A stretch of DNA of 64,000 bases from Adiantum capillus-veneris. Its lineage: Eukaryota > Streptophyta > Polypodiopsida > Polypodiales > Pteridaceae. Below the pieces are notes generated by a model that did no database searches, was not told the origin of the DNA, and saw only the letters and a list, made by a program, of their open reading frames with translations. Each line of letters begins with the position of its first letter. The stretch's first letter is position 1. A program made the translations under genes and the position numbers. The stretch lies in assembly GCA_014529385.2 (NCBI GenBank), contig CM043963.1:99277912-99341911 (forward strand), in the 5' to 3' direction. Below are positions 12,771-25,895 of the stretch, one piece after another.

Positions 12771-13796
12771 CTACTTGCTCAACCATGATTTACATGAACT
12801 GCTAAGCATGAAACAAAAACCACTTGTGGACACTCGCATGTGAAAACAACCAGCCCAATCCGAGTCCGAAAAAGCATGTACGTCTGGCGGCAATGATCCC
12901 CCTTTGGGATAAAACAAGCCAAGATGTAAAGTGCCACTAAGGTAGCGGAAAATTCTATTGATAGCCTGCCAATGCTTAGACGTTGGGCTATGCATAAATC
13001 TTCTGACCTGTGAGATTAAAAACTGAATATCCGGCCTCATGTTGCTTACATAAATGAGGCATCCAACAACAGTTTGATAAAGAGTGACATCTGTAGGATC
13101 ACCAGCATCATGAAGACTCAATTTCAAACCTGTTTCCATGGGAGTGGCAATAGGTTTGCAATCCTCAAGTCCAAACTTACATAGCAATGTCTCTATGTAA
13201 CTTTTTTGACACAAGGCAATACCACCATCACACTGCTTAAACTGTATACCCAAGTAATGATGCAACAGCCCCAAATCTTTCATCTTGAAAGTAGCATTCA
13301 AATCAGCCTTAAATTCAGCAATATGTCTCTCATTTGGTCCAGTGATCAAGAAATCATCGACATAAAGAACCACAATGAGAAGTACATCACCCTCACGCTT
13401 TACATACAATGTGCTTTCCGTTGGACTGTTACGAAAGCCTTGCTCGACCAAATGAGTGTCATCTTTCTCATACCAAGCACGAGGAGTTTTCTTCAACCCA
13501 TAAAAAGCCTTCTTACATCTGCACACTTTGTTCTCTTGTCCTTTTTTGACAAAACCGCAAGGCTACATTACATAAACTTCCTCAAATATGTCACCATTCA
13601 AAAAAGCAGTAACAATGTCTGATTGATGTACATCCCAACCAAAATGAGCTGCCAATGCACATAAAAAATGCACAGTAGTCATACGACAAGTGGGAGCAAA
13701 AGTCTCTTCATAATCTATGCCTTTTTGTTGTGCATAACCCTTTGCAACAAGTCGAACCTTATGGCGATCAATCTCACCATCCGGCTTGCGTTTCAA
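12771..13796 (-). pseudogene. Copia reverse transcriptase and RNase H
   Basis: Two frames: 13796-13563 (RT N-terminal part with [20 protein letters not shown]) and 13526-12771 (RT core and RNase H). The active-site motif is LYVDDFLITGPNE. The following MKDLGLLHHYLGIQ is the usual copia RT landmark, and SDSDWAGC marks the start of RNase H. The enzyme copies element RNA to DNA in cytoplasmic particles. A frameshift near 13540-13560 separates the blocks and the RNase H end is interrupted by a stop near 12771. Confidence 0.9.
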
Positions 13797-13805
13797 CTTG
13801 TAAAC

Positions 13806-15004
13806 TCACTTCGTACCAATGGCCTTTTTGCCAGGAGGCAAATCACATAAAGTCCATGTGTCATTTTCTATAAGTGCATCATATTCTGATTGCATGGCAG
13901 CTATCCAATTTTCTAAATTATGTGCTTCATCAAGAGACAGAGGTTCCTCAACATCATGTAAGCTAGACACAGCCAAAGCATAACAATCTGATGCATAAGA
14001 TGTATGACAAGAGCCTAAACGAGTACGACTAGACAAAGGTGCATCCAATTTACTGTCACGCAATGTATGCACCAACCATTTTGGCATACCTCTAGCCTGC
14101 TCATTTTCAGTCGTTTCCTCATCAAGTACATCATCTCCATCAATAATAGGCTGATCTGTAACATTTTTTGAAACCCCCATAAGCTTTACTATTACTGATC
14201 TGTAACATTTTTTGAAACCCCCATAAGCTGTACATTTGCCTCATTGGAATTTACATTCGAACTTCCACCACTGAAAAGAGGCAGCAAAGTGTCATAAATG
14301 TCCTGTGAGCATGACAACAAGGGCTGAACAGAATCTTCCACAAACACTACATCCTGTGAAACCAGAATACGCTTTGTTTGCGGATGATACAACCTGTAAC
14401 CTTTGCTTTCAGCACTACAACCAACAAAAATACATTTGACAGCCTTATCATCCAATTTTCTGCGCTGTGTTTGTGGCACCAAAGCATATGCCAAACAACC
14501 AAAAACACGCATGTGCTCAATAGAAGGCTTTCTATCATGCCTTGCTTCATATGGAGTAATAGACTGCAAAGCTTTCGTAGGACACATGTTTAGTACATAA
14601 GTGGCACACATGATGGCCTCAAGCCAAAAAGAATGCGGCAAAGCTTGACTTTTGACCATTCATCGTGCCATTTCCATAAGTAACCTGTTTTTCCTCTCAG
14701 CAACACCATTTTGGTGAGGTGTATAAGGCACTGTACATTGGTGTTTTATCCCACGACTAGCCAAAAACGCATTAAATTCATGAGACATATACTCCCCCCC
14801 TCAATCGGAACGGAGGATGCCCATAGTACATTTCGATACATTTTCAGCCATAGCCAAAAATTGTTTGAAGCACATAAAAACTTCGGACTTCTCTTTAAGC
14901 GGAAATACCCATGCATGCCTGGAGTAATTATCAATGAAAGTCACAAAGTAAAGGTAATTGTCCAAGGACGGAGTTTGCATGGACCCACAAACATCACTAT
15001 GCAC
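13806..15004 (-). pseudogene. Copia integrase
   Basis: Blocks at 15004-14801 (catalytic core with FVTFIDNYSRHAWVFPLK), 14659-14192 (core end and C-terminal domain with GCSAESKGYRLYHPQTKR) and 14180-13806 (linker to RT with MQSEYDALIENDTWTL). A duplicated stretch of about 40 bp near 14155-14225 repeats the end of one block at the start of the next. Stops near 14745-14800 disable the core. Confidence 0.85.
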
Positions 15005-15007
15005 AAG

Positions 15008-15966
15008 CTATAACCTGCATGTGGCCCTAACTGAACCATCCTTTGGAAACTTAGAATGCTGCATCTTACCCAAAATACAACCTTCACAAACATGTTTGAC
15101 AGGTGCTTCAAGAGGCGGCAAAGAAGCAACCATATCATATTTCTGCAAACACAGCAAACTGGCAAAATTCAAATGACCAAAACATGCATGACAAAGTTTT
15201 GCATTTGAAATAGCCCTTGAATAAGCAAATGCATTTGCAAAATTTTGTCCACACTTGTCATACAAAGTGAGCTTATACAACCCACGGCATAAAAGCCCAG
15301 ATGCACCAATTTCATCACCAAAACTGAGATCATGAACTGTACATCTGTCATCCACAAATTTGACTACAAGTCCAAGTCTAGCAAGTGCAGATACAGACAA
15401 AAGATTCTTCTTGATCCCAGGTACATAAAGTGAATCAACAAGTGTGAAAGAACTTCCATTTGCAGCAGTAAGCACAATCTTTCCAACTCCCTGAACCGGA
15501 TAAGAGGCATTGTTGGCACAAGTAACTGAATTCCCATGAGGGACGCGGACTTGAGAGAGGTGAGCAATTCATGATGTGAGGTAATGTGCTTTGTAGCACC
15601 ACTGTCGAAATACCACACATGTGAATCTGCAGCAATTGACATGAATGCATCATGGACAGCAGGATTGTGAGTGCACTCTGCACTAAAAGCCCATTCTGCA
15701 TCAACATCAACATCACAGTCTCCTTTGACAAAAGACTCAACAATGGCTGCATTTGTAGTGGAACCATCATCTGCAGTGGAACCACTTTCTTTCTTCTTAG
15801 CCTCTTTGGCCTTCAACTTAGGACACTGCTTGATCAAGTGATCATTAGCTTTACAATAATCGCAACGCATCTTCTTTTTGCCCTTATCACCAGAATTTCC
15901 AGATGAATTGCTGCCAGCAGAAGCATTAGAAACATAAGTTTTGCCACTCGTAGCAGAGCAGCACAA
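15008..15966 (-). pseudogene. Copia zinc knuckle, protease and GAG-pre-integrase
   Basis: Frame 15966-15364 contains the CCHC knuckle CDYCKANDHLIKQC and then the protease region with WYFDSGATKH. The aspartate and the DSGA core are the retroviral-type aspartic protease site. Frame 15475-15008 continues with LYVPGIKKNLLSVSALA and ends in the GAG-pre-integrase zinc-binding region (CHACFGH). A frameshift separates the two frames near 15460. Confidence 0.88.
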
Positions 15967-16735
15967 CCATAAGAAGTGGCTGCATTGCTGTTACCACCCT
16001 TTCTTTGAGAAGCAATAAAAGCCTATTCAATTGCACACTGCCTAGTCCTGTTTTTTCTGGAAAGTGACTCTTGAAATAGCAATGTGCATAATGCATCAAA
16101 CTTGAAACTTCAGGATTTCCTTGGGTCATAAGTCTCCAAGTACTAGCAAAAGTCTGGTAAGAATCTGGTAAGGCATCAAGAACAATCTGCACAAGGGAAC
16201 TGTCTGAAATGACTTCACCTGCATAAATAAGTTGCTCATTGATATACTTGACACCAGCAAGGAAAGTGTCCATATCATCTTCCTTATGCATAATCTTTGA
16301 CTCCAGCTCTTTACGCAGCAAAGCAATTTTAGCCTCATTGCGGCTTGTATAAGGACCTGCTAGAGTATCCCAAGCCTGTTTTGCAGATTTTACTGAACGG
16401 ATGTGAGGAACAATGGTGCGCTTCACAAACAACGCAATCAATGCATGAGCCTGCGCATCCTTAACATCCCAACGAGATTGTTCTGCCGTAGGCAAAACAA
16501 CTCTAACAACTGCAATCCTTGCAGCAAGACCTGCAACATCCTCAACATCGCCTGCATCCTTAGAACCAGGACGTACATCAATGCCCTTCACAATATTCCA
16601 GACGCCCTTTGACACAAGAACATGTTGCATCATGTAAGCCCACATAGGGTAATTGTCCACATCTAACCTGTCCTCAGATGCACTTTGTAGTCTACTTATA
16701 AGCAAAGTAGGTTCTTGGTCTTTGCAACATGGCAA
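15926..16735 (-). pseudogene. Copia gag polyprotein (UBN2-type)
   Basis: An uninterrupted 269-codon frame with the typical plant copia gag layout: NYPMWAYMMQHVL near the N-terminus, a helical body with AKQAWDTLAGPY, and a C-terminal part with ALPDSYQTFASTW. Gag forms the particle shell. The annotated start is not an ATG (TTG on the minus strand), so the true N-terminus has been lost or lies in another frame, and a frameshift near 15970-16050 takes translation into the knuckle/protease block. Confidence 0.85.
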
Positions 16736-16740
16736 CTGTT

Positions 16741-19026
16741 AGGGCACGCTTTGGTGCATTTGTAACGTACATCTACTATCACCAATCTCATGTAGGCTAA
16801 ACCTACCACTGCGTTATAGCTTCCTTGCTAGCCTTTGACAAACCAACATACTCAAGCTTTTGTGTGGTAGATTGAGATATGCAATCTTGCAAAAAAAAAA
16901 TCACCATGAAAATTCACCACAATCGAATGTTAAAACATAGCCTATGGATGTTCTATTGTCCACAAGCATAGTTTGCATTTGTGTACCATGTACACATGCT
17001 TCTTTGTCCCCGGAATGCACAATTCCTTCATTGCATTCAAGTATTTCATTGCATCTGTCGATGCCTCCCAATGCTTCTTGCCTACATTTTCCTCAAGTTT
17101 AATAAGGACTCCCACTATAATGAAATGTTAGCACAAGTCCTAATCATGTCGTTCATAGAAAAGAACTAATAGTGGATGCCTAAGGAATCTTGAACACCTC
17201 ACACCTTTCCATAAATCACTTTTACATTCCTAAAATCCCTCAAGGATTGTTTGATCCTCACCAATTCGCAAAATAATGGGATACCGAAGAGCTCGGCTAG
17301 CTAGATGTAGAAATAAGCACAATGATAAAGACAACAAAGCCTCAAGCGCCAACCATATGATTGATGGTCCATGCCCCTATATCTTCCTACAATCCTCTCA
17401 ACGAGCAATCCATACCAATTTTACAATTGATGATACAAGATGGGATGCATAAATCTATGAAAAAACTAAGTTGACTCCCCCATAGACCATATAAAGATGT
17501 TATTAGAGGACCCTCCAAAAAATTATGGCATGCTCATAAGGCTGGTAAAAAGATGAAAGGCCCTCAAGCAAATTTAGCGGGCCCGTCAACCAACCCCTAC
17601 ATTGAAGAAACACCTTCTGACTTGAAGTAGCTTGTGAAAAGGGTTGCAAATGGCAACATTCTCCTCCTTCTAATTGTATATTTAGAATTTTCACAATTGG
17701 ATGAAGTTATAGCCCTCCCCATGTTGATGGAAAATAATTAAGAATTTGATAAAGGAAGCATGAAATGTCTTTCATGGCATGGGCACACAGAGTTTGTTAG
17801 TTCACTGAATGAGGTTAGTTAAAGACATTAGGATTGACATGAGGAGGGAAAAGCTATGCTTTAAAACAATAGTGAACTATTTCAAAAAATAGCCAAGGGC
17901 CTTTGAGTTGAGAGTAGGCCTCAAGAAATGGGATGACAAATGATACAATATTGACTCCTTTCTAAAGAATAGACACATAGGCCCCTGAATGGAGAGAACT
18001 CTTAAAGAAAGGAGAGGATATTAAATGACACAAATAACACTGTTCCTTAGAATGGAGTGGGCTTGATAGGTGCTCTGAAGAACATTTAATATCTAAAAAT
18101 GTCCTCTTTAAAAAATGTTTGAGGTCACACATGATTCTAAGAAGACTCACAAAGAATCAAAATACTTATTCCCTTTTCAACCCTCTCAATGCAGACAATG
18201 GAAGGACCAAAGGCAGTGAAGCATATGTATTTACATGCTAGGAATGCAAGGCCATCAACCTATACTTGTCCAATGGGCTATAGTTCGATCTTTCAAAAAA
18301 CCACTCTCTAGTTGAAGTATGACAATGTTGTCTAGCAAGCATATTCTTGAGGCTTGAAGATTTGAGGTTGTCATTAGGCTTTATTAGACTTTCGATGATT
18401 ACAAAAGCTAGTGCAGTGATATCAAGAATTTCGTAGCTCGCACTAATTTTAAGGTTGGTAGGTGTTGATAAATGGAAACTTATGTTTTAACAAATATGTG
18501 GTGTATACAACTAACTCTTCTTTGGTTAACTGTTCACCATGGTTTGTGGTAAGGTACTGAACTAGGAGGTACATAGAAAGTCTTGACTTTTGAAGTGCAA
18601 ACAAGTAAACCTACCTTCACCAAGTAACTTTCATGAAAGGATATAGTCCTGAGTGACTCCGATGCTTGTCTTTCATTTTAGGAACATTTGCTAGTTAACA
18701 ATATGTAAACGTAGAAAGCCTAATTTTGAGACTTATTTGTGTTGCAAGCTCAATATTCAAAATAGAGCCGTTGATCCAATTGTGCAAGCACAAGAATTTT
18801 CTTATGAAGCTGGCACGTCCCTAAGAAGATCAAATGAGCATCATGGTCTGGTCACCTTAGTGGACCATATGTTCATTACTGAGGCCCTCAAGGCTATGTT
18901 TTGTAAGGATTCTTACATAGCTTGTTATATATTTTGTGACTTATAAACGTGGCATTATGTTTAGAGCACATATCCCTTTGTCCACATCTTAAGTAAACTT
19001 TGAGAGAACTTCTTAAGTAATAACAC
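16741..19026. other. Stretch without a supported gene
   Basis: Only short unconvincing frames and no LTR, tRNA or coding motif that I can identify. Presumably decayed repeat. Confidence 0.5.
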
Positions 19027-19035
19027 AAGAGGTTC

Positions 19036-19418
19036 GTCCCCAAAGAGTTGGCCCAATGGTAAGGCTTTGGCCTCTCAATCTACCAGTTGTGGGTTCAAAT
19101 CCCAGTCACACTCTAGAGGGACACCTTCTGCTCACCTGGTGTTCGCGTTGCTAGGGCTCTTGCCTTGACACTCGAGTGCATCCCCATCCTTGGGTGGGTC
19201 ACCCGAGGAGAAGGTTCCTAGCTGATTGCTACAACTTCTCTCCATTGTTCCCAGCATCTGGTACCTCGATATAGGTGGCCATGGTGATGCCTACGTGTGG
19301 CTCTTGCCCGGTGGTACGCAACCCTTGCCCGACCATGTAACATGGCTAACATTTGAAAGGGATAAGCACCTCCCCTTGTGGGCCCTCTGGTGTGTCGAGA
19401 AAAAAATAAAAAAATGCA
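19036..19418 (+). mobile_element. tRNA-derived SINE with 9-bp target duplication
   Basis: The head is tRNA-like: an A-box (TGGCCCAATGG, 19049-19059) and a B-box (GGTTCAAATCC, 19092-19102) at the normal spacing for an internal RNA polymerase III promoter. A tRNA-unrelated body of about 280 bp follows and ends in an A-rich tail (19399-19414). The 9-bp direct repeat AAGAGGTTC occurs at 19027-19035 and 19419-19427, the signature of LINE-machinery insertion. No second copy is seen in the window. It lies downstream of the STICHEL-like gene. Confidence 0.85.
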
Positions 19419-19522
19419 AAGAGGTTCTAGTGATTCAAAGTAGAAGTTTTGGTTTTCTAAAACAAGCCTTAGAGAAGAAGAGAGTTAGGTATGCATTTGA
19501 TGAAATTTAATGTCCTACCTCC

Positions 19523-19524
<2 letters not shown>

Positions 19525-19582
<58 letters not shown>
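19525..19582. repeat. Poly-G tract of 58 bases
   Basis: Preceded by CCCC, so the start is CCCCGGGG. It is the longest of six G or C homopolymers in the window. Confidence 0.95.
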
Positions 19583-19583
<1 letters not shown>

Positions 19584-19870
19584 GGCAATTGCAATCGTCT
19601 TTTGTTTGTCTAAAGGTCCCTTCATTTCATAGCCATACATTATCTGGTTTTCTTTTCATTCTATTATGTTTAAAAATATTCTATTGTTCCACTCGTTATG
19701 GTGATACTTGAACTATATGTGAGTTATTAAAAATATTGACACCAACTTGAAGAAGCCTCCTTTACTAGAAAGGCAATCAAGAGGCAACTCCTGGTCACCA
19801 CCTCATACAACTCATCTTTGGTTGTGGGCAAGATTTGAACTTGGGCACTTGAATAAGAGAACTCCACAAC

Positions 19871-19876
<6 letters not shown>

Positions 19877-19914
<38 letters not shown>
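19877..19914. repeat. (GA)n microsatellite
   Basis: GA dinucleotides just downstream of the stop codon of the STICHEL-like gene (minus strand). An AT-rich stretch with poly(A)-signal-like sequence lies at 19920-19990. Confidence 0.9.
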
Positions 19915-19916
<2 letters not shown>

Positions 19917-20040
19917 CCCTTTGTGGCTCTTTTTTATTTTTTTTCCCTTTCAGATTATATGGCTGCAGGGATTTTCATTATTATACATTATAATATTGGT
20001 ACACTCTCTTGGTGGGCTTCCGTTGATATCATGTACTAAG

Positions 20041-20413
20041 TCACTTGTTGAGCTTTCCTTGGAAAAACCTTGCAAAGCTTCCTGCTGCACCTTTCAATTT
20101 CCCTTTCTTTTGGGTTACTGATTCTTCTTCTAGGTCTTCAGTTTCCATGCATGGCTCTTTTGGAGATTGGGGATTTCTGTGCTTTTGTGCATCAGTCTGT
20201 GATTTTGAGGAGAACCTGGGAACTCTCAAGAAACTACCTCCTCTTTCATTAGGCGAGTTGGGATCGCTTTTTGGAGAGGCTGTTGCTTGATTTCTGATTG
20301 ATAGGCGCCGGACCATCTTCATGTTGCTGCCTTTGCGCTTGCGCTCAACATCATCAGCCAGATGATACGTCGATTGAGTACTCTCTGGCCCATTGTCTCT
20401 GGCTTGCCTTAGC
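20041..20413 (-). CDS. STI-like: STICHEL-like last exon and stop
   Basis: 373 nt after acceptor GACCTCGCAG, ending in TGA (20043-20041). It encodes about 123 residues that are basic and Ser/Pro-rich and end FARFFQGKLNK. I do not recognise this tail from other plants. The support is exact phase agreement with the preceding exon and an open frame throughout. Confidence 0.75.
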
Positions 20414-23400
20414 CTGCGAGGTCAAAAACATCACCATTTTCTTAGCTTATAATGCAAACCCTCATTGCTTCCAGGTCTGGACCATCATATATTTTACTCT
20501 CTGATGATGTTTTGGAAACATACTCAATAGTTAGTGCTTCCAAGAACATAATGCATAGGTAAACGACAAGCAATTTCTGTTCATATCTTCTTTCATTTCA
20601 TGCCTAAACCGGATAATCTGCACTATGGTCGTGCTGACTAAACCAGCAAATCTAATGCAAGCAACAACTTCCTTAAGCAATAGTTTGTTCTTGGTGCAAA
20701 AGAACTAGTTCATGTCTATCACTGCATGTGTCACAATGGACCTAAATTGTGGTTGAGACCTCAAATTCCTTTTCAGCAGAAAGATTGTTGTTCTCTTGAG
20801 GTCCATGAAACTTAATCACCACCTTAGGTTTAAGTCATGGAGAGGACCTACTAGAGAAAACATGCACCCACACAAACAACAAATTACCACTACGTTACGC
20901 CCTCATTGGCTTGTCTAATGCAGGCTTTGAAAATGGTTGTCCCCATTCTACCTTAGCCGACCAACTAGCCCATCTGGCTGCGATATCTCCGTTTTCTTAG
21001 CTCATTAACAAACAACAAGCCACAATGCTCAAATCTACCAGGTAGCACAACGAAGTGCAGGCTCCAAAATTAACGAGGAGACAGGTTCATCTCCAAGACT
21101 CCTGCTGCTTCTCTAAGCAACTAGTATGTATGTTAACTACCTGAACATAAAGCGTTAATGTACTTGAAACGATTCCAGCTCTTTGCTAGATTTTGATGCC
21201 TTCACATCCTTGAAAATTACCTGCTTCTGTTGTGCTGCCCATTAGCTTCAAAAGAATTGGGAGACATCGCCTGCGACTCTGCAATTATCCTCTCGTCTTC
21301 ATTGTTAACATCTTCAAAGAATTTATCCTGTACGTAGTCATTTGTGCCTGCTAATATATGATTATGATGCTGCCCATGTGTCCTGTGACTCGCAGCCGTA
21401 CCTCCTGACTTTGGCAATAATCCTCGAGAATCCTGTGCTTTTGTCTCATGCATAACACTCTGATGGCTTAAATTTTTCCGAGTGGAGGCTCCATAGCATT
21501 GGTTCTGAGGTGAAGGTGACGCAATAGCAGGAAAACTTTCTACCGTATGGGACTGATGTGCTGAGGTAGGCTTGCTAATGCTTTCTAGAGCTCTCCTCTC
21601 ATAGCCCTGATGAGTAGCAGCTTCAGGATGGATATGGACATGCTTGCCAAATTCGCCTTCATCTCGACTTATGCACACTTGTGTTGCCCTTGCTGGTCCT
21701 CCCTCAGCTGGAAGAGAAGCAAGGCTTGTTTTTATCTCCACTGGGAATCCCAGAACCACCTCAAAAAGATGGGTGATATTTTTCTGCAACCGCTCGCAGC
21801 TGGACTTGTGAGTAGGATTGTGAACTTCCAAGTGCACAGTAGCATCAACTGCAATAAAGAAGATTATAAGGGAATTCTTGCCAAAATTTTAGAAAATACC
21901 TCTGTACTGCAATTTAAAGATGCATTTCACAATTCAAAAGCTGAAGTGGACAAAGCAGGCAATGCAATCATACCTTCAGTGATGGAAATGGATGTAAGCT
22001 TGACACTAGAGTAAAGCAAATGGTGAAGAGGAAGAGATCGACACTTTTCCATGACCTTTGACCAAATATCATCCAGTTTTGTGGGGCTCAATCGCTGCTC
22101 ATTGTTGGAGTCCTTACATGAGATGTCCAGAAGATCATCCTCAAGACGAGATTTTTCTGACCCATGGTATGAAGGCTCATGCAATGCTTCAGCCTCCATA
22201 AACCCTTGCTCATAATGGTATGCCGTGCGTCTTTCTGCAGACCTAAGTTCAAAATCATTGGTCTCATTTTCCCCTAAATCATCCAGTCCAACGGGGCTCT
22301 GTGTTACGCTTGTTCCTGCACAAGATACAGAGAACATGCACATTCGATCTGGTCCAAGCTGTAGAAGGGCAGCTGTCAACCAAGTAGTCCGATCATTAGA
22401 GACTCTAAGCTGCTTTTCAGCCTCTGCAAGGATTTTCATTGCTGTGCGAAGCCGCTCCAGTCTTTCTTCAGAGACTGATTTGGAACAACAAGAACAGTGT
22501 AAGCATGGCAGTGCCACAAGGTGGAAAGGTATGTAGTGTTTGGTACGTAAGGCATGAGTATTGAATGGTTTGAGTTATTAGGTACGTAAAATTTGTATGC
22601 TTTTTTTTTAAAGCCTACATTATAGAATAGTCTTTAGAGATTTGTGGTTGATTCATAAGTAAAACTCCATTAATGTTAAAACTCCAAACCAAGACTACCA
22701 TAAAATATAAAGTTTGAGGCTTTTTAAAATTGAACAATATTGTAGACCACTCCAGACATCCAACCTGAAATAATTAGAGTTAAAGAAAAGATAAAAAGCT
22801 TCAATTGACCCTAAACTGTTACATACAGTAATGAACTCCAAACATTTTTAGATTACACAATGGATGTTAGACAAGACTCTATACAATCATTTTGAAACTA
22901 CAGAAAACAATGAACACTACAATCAATCCTGAAGAGTGAAAAGTAGCTCAAATGACAAGAGACATAAATCATAATCTGATCAAAATGACAAAATACATAA
23001 AAACATGATACATCCAATGATCACAAACAACACCATACAAGATCACAAATTGCAAAATAATTCTTGATGTGAAGTTATTACTCAAGAGCCAAATGACAGC
23101 CTCCTATATTTACAAGTCTATTAGGTCTATTCTATAAGACCTTCCTTGATGGTTATTTTCTAAGCTTCCAAGAGTGATTAATGATCAAATACATGCATGG
23201 TAATTTTTTCAATGCCTGCATATAGGGTGCAGTTTGTACATACAAATCCATGTACTGTGCGTTCCGTATGGTATGAGCGATGTACGTATCCTACCTTGCA
23301 ATATCAGGAAAGCCACACAAACAAAGCAAGTTGCTGTCTTGAGCTGCATCTTTGTATGTGCATATGGGGGGGGGGGGGGGGGGGGGGGGGGTGGGTGTCA

Positions 23401-25318
23401 AGTAACATTATTGACAACGGTTTCACCACCCAAAAAAAAAGTGAGACCATGGTTCACAACATAATAAGATTAATGTCTTTGATAGGGCTAAATCTTTGAA
23501 ATCTCTAGCCAATGTACCTGACACATAGAACAACCTCATAATGAGAGCCAAGGCTCAATATGATTCAAAAATTTATCCAAATTAGATATTACATATAGGA
23601 AATTTTAGGATCTCGTTTCAATGCATGTTTGAACACAGAATCATCGATTTTTTTTTTCTCTTTGTCAGAGTACATGATGCTATAAGATAAAACATAGTTC
23701 ACCAGATTTTTGGAGAAGACATTGCATTATAATACATGAAAAAAAACCTCCACCAATAGAGCGATAGGAGCTAGATGCTTCTGCTTCACAAACGACTTGG
23801 TGGCCCTACTCGGCCACAGAAAGTGTCTCTGTGGTTGTTTCTTTCATATGAAAAGTAGTGTGATGTGGCTAGAAAGGCCCTTAAAAAATAGACGGTTACA
23901 TGGTCGCCTCCTCGAGCAGACTTGGTATAATTTTATATTCCTTGCGTAGAGTCTTAAGGAGAACGGCTACCTTGTCATCTTCGTCTATTTGAGCATTAAT
24001 GTAAACCACTGGGTACAAACACTCTTGAGCCTATTGACTAAGCTTTCCATCTTCTCTCCATCCTCTATTGTTGAGTCCATACATCTTGAGGAGATTTTCT
24101 AGTTCTTTTCCTTAGTGCACCAAAGAGATTTGGTAATGAAAGAGTCGTTTTCAGATAAGGTGAGGATTATCCCCAAGGCTTGCTCAACCTTGGCTTGCAT
24201 TTGGGTTGTAGTGGCACAAGTAGTCAGGGAATCACCTTCTCATGAGAGCGGCACGAAGGATGACTCTGATGGTAGGTGTGTGCTGACCTACTTGGCAGAT
24301 AGGGCCTTATCCTCAACTAAAATCACACAGAAACTGCTCCCAATCTCTGTATGATGTGGCCAGAACTTAGAGAGAAGATGAGGTAACCTCAATATCACTG
24401 CAAGTCTTTTCCCCCATAGCAAAAAGATCCATGCAAAAGCTCTATTCCAATCCAGAGTGTTAGTCCCTTCTCGGATCCATCTTGCACACATGGCACGACA
24501 CAAGCCATACTCATGCATTAACGAGCGTAGAGAGCAGACATTAGGCTCACTTCCTAGCCATAGAGCCTGAGACAGAGTTACACTACACATGCCACTGCCC
24601 AGTTTACTATGAGATACAAGGCCGCTTTCACTATCTATTCAGAGAGGGCTTTGGACCACTCTCTGGTATGAGGACCAGAGATGTCTGGGTCTCTTTTTGC
24701 TCGAGCTGCGCAGACACAGAGAGAGCCTGATGAGAGGCAAGGCTAGCCAATCTCAAAGACGGATCACAGACTTTTTTAGAGTGGACTCTGGGCAGCCAGA
24801 GGAGCAGCTACAACAACAGAGCTCACATGAGAGGCACATTGATCAATTGAGCGACCGAGCTATGGAGATCTAGACGCCCACGACTACGGAGGACTACATA
24901 GCATCGACGGAGGCTGCATCAGAGGATTCGGATCACTTTGGCCCGACATGCACGACGCCCGGTCAGACTATTGACCATGGGGGAGATTGATGAGATCCGC
25001 CAACGACCGATGATGGATCTCCTATGATTTAGCTCTTTTGAGGATTGAACACCCTGCTCATCTTGTATCAACTCTCACCCATTATATTCCCACACGTACA
25101 ACCACATTATGTTGTATTAGCCCCCACTCACTACTTTCACCCCCCTACTCATATCCTACACGATTCTAGCTAGCCGCTTAGTCCACATCTAGCAGTTAAG
25201 ATTTAAGTTTTTCACTTTACTTCATTTTTTTGTACCCAAACATTGTATTAGATCCACCAAGATTGTATCAGTTTGGTCTCATAGGTCATTTTGGCCTTTT
25301 GAAGACGTTTAATATAAC

Positions 25319-25410
<92 letters not shown>

Positions 25411-25686
25411 CAGCCCCAATCATCCCCCTCGCGCAAGCTCTGCACCCCGCCCCCCCTCTCTCGCGGCCTGACCAGACCCTGCGCTAAGGAGGTAAGGAGA
25501 CCAGCCCTCGACGGGGCGCCCAGCTGAATAAGGGGCGCGATGGCTCAAGAGCCCGCAGCCCGCTGTTTTCCTGCGTATGGACCCGAAGGCCTCCATGTCA
25601 TCACCTCGAACACGCAGGTTCGTTAACCCTTGCTTATGCCCCTGCGCTCCCGCTACCCCGCGCACTGCCCCCGCTCCCTCTCTATC

Positions 25687-25722
<36 letters not shown>

Positions 25723-25825
25723 TATCGCCTATCGCGCTGCCCTGTCTCTATCGCACCCCCCCTTTTTTAATAATTTTTTAACCTACCTTTACATTTTTAC
25801 ATTTTTACTCTATCGCCTATCGCTG

Positions 25826-25895
<70 letters not shown>

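Larger units (their letters stand above)
12106..16740 (-). mobile_element. Ty1/copia element, copy 2 (better preserved)
   Basis: On the minus strand from 16740 downward the order is gag, zinc knuckle, protease, GAG-pre-integrase, integrase, RT, RNase H, polypurine tract and 3' LTR. That order (integrase before RT) is diagnostic of Ty1/copia. Several frameshifts and stops break it into blocks, each long enough to recognise. The 5' LTR is missing: sequence beyond 16740 has no match to 12106-12333. It is the same family as the copy at 3263-6560. Confidence 0.95.

Noticed and set aside
25230-25487. Open frames translating (CT)n / (GA)n tracts as Ser-Leu or Arg-Glu runs (also at 2.1, 11.8, 19.9, 25.8, 33.7, 53.5, 57.9 and 62.3 kb)
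   Set aside because: Simple-sequence artefacts with no codon or motif support.
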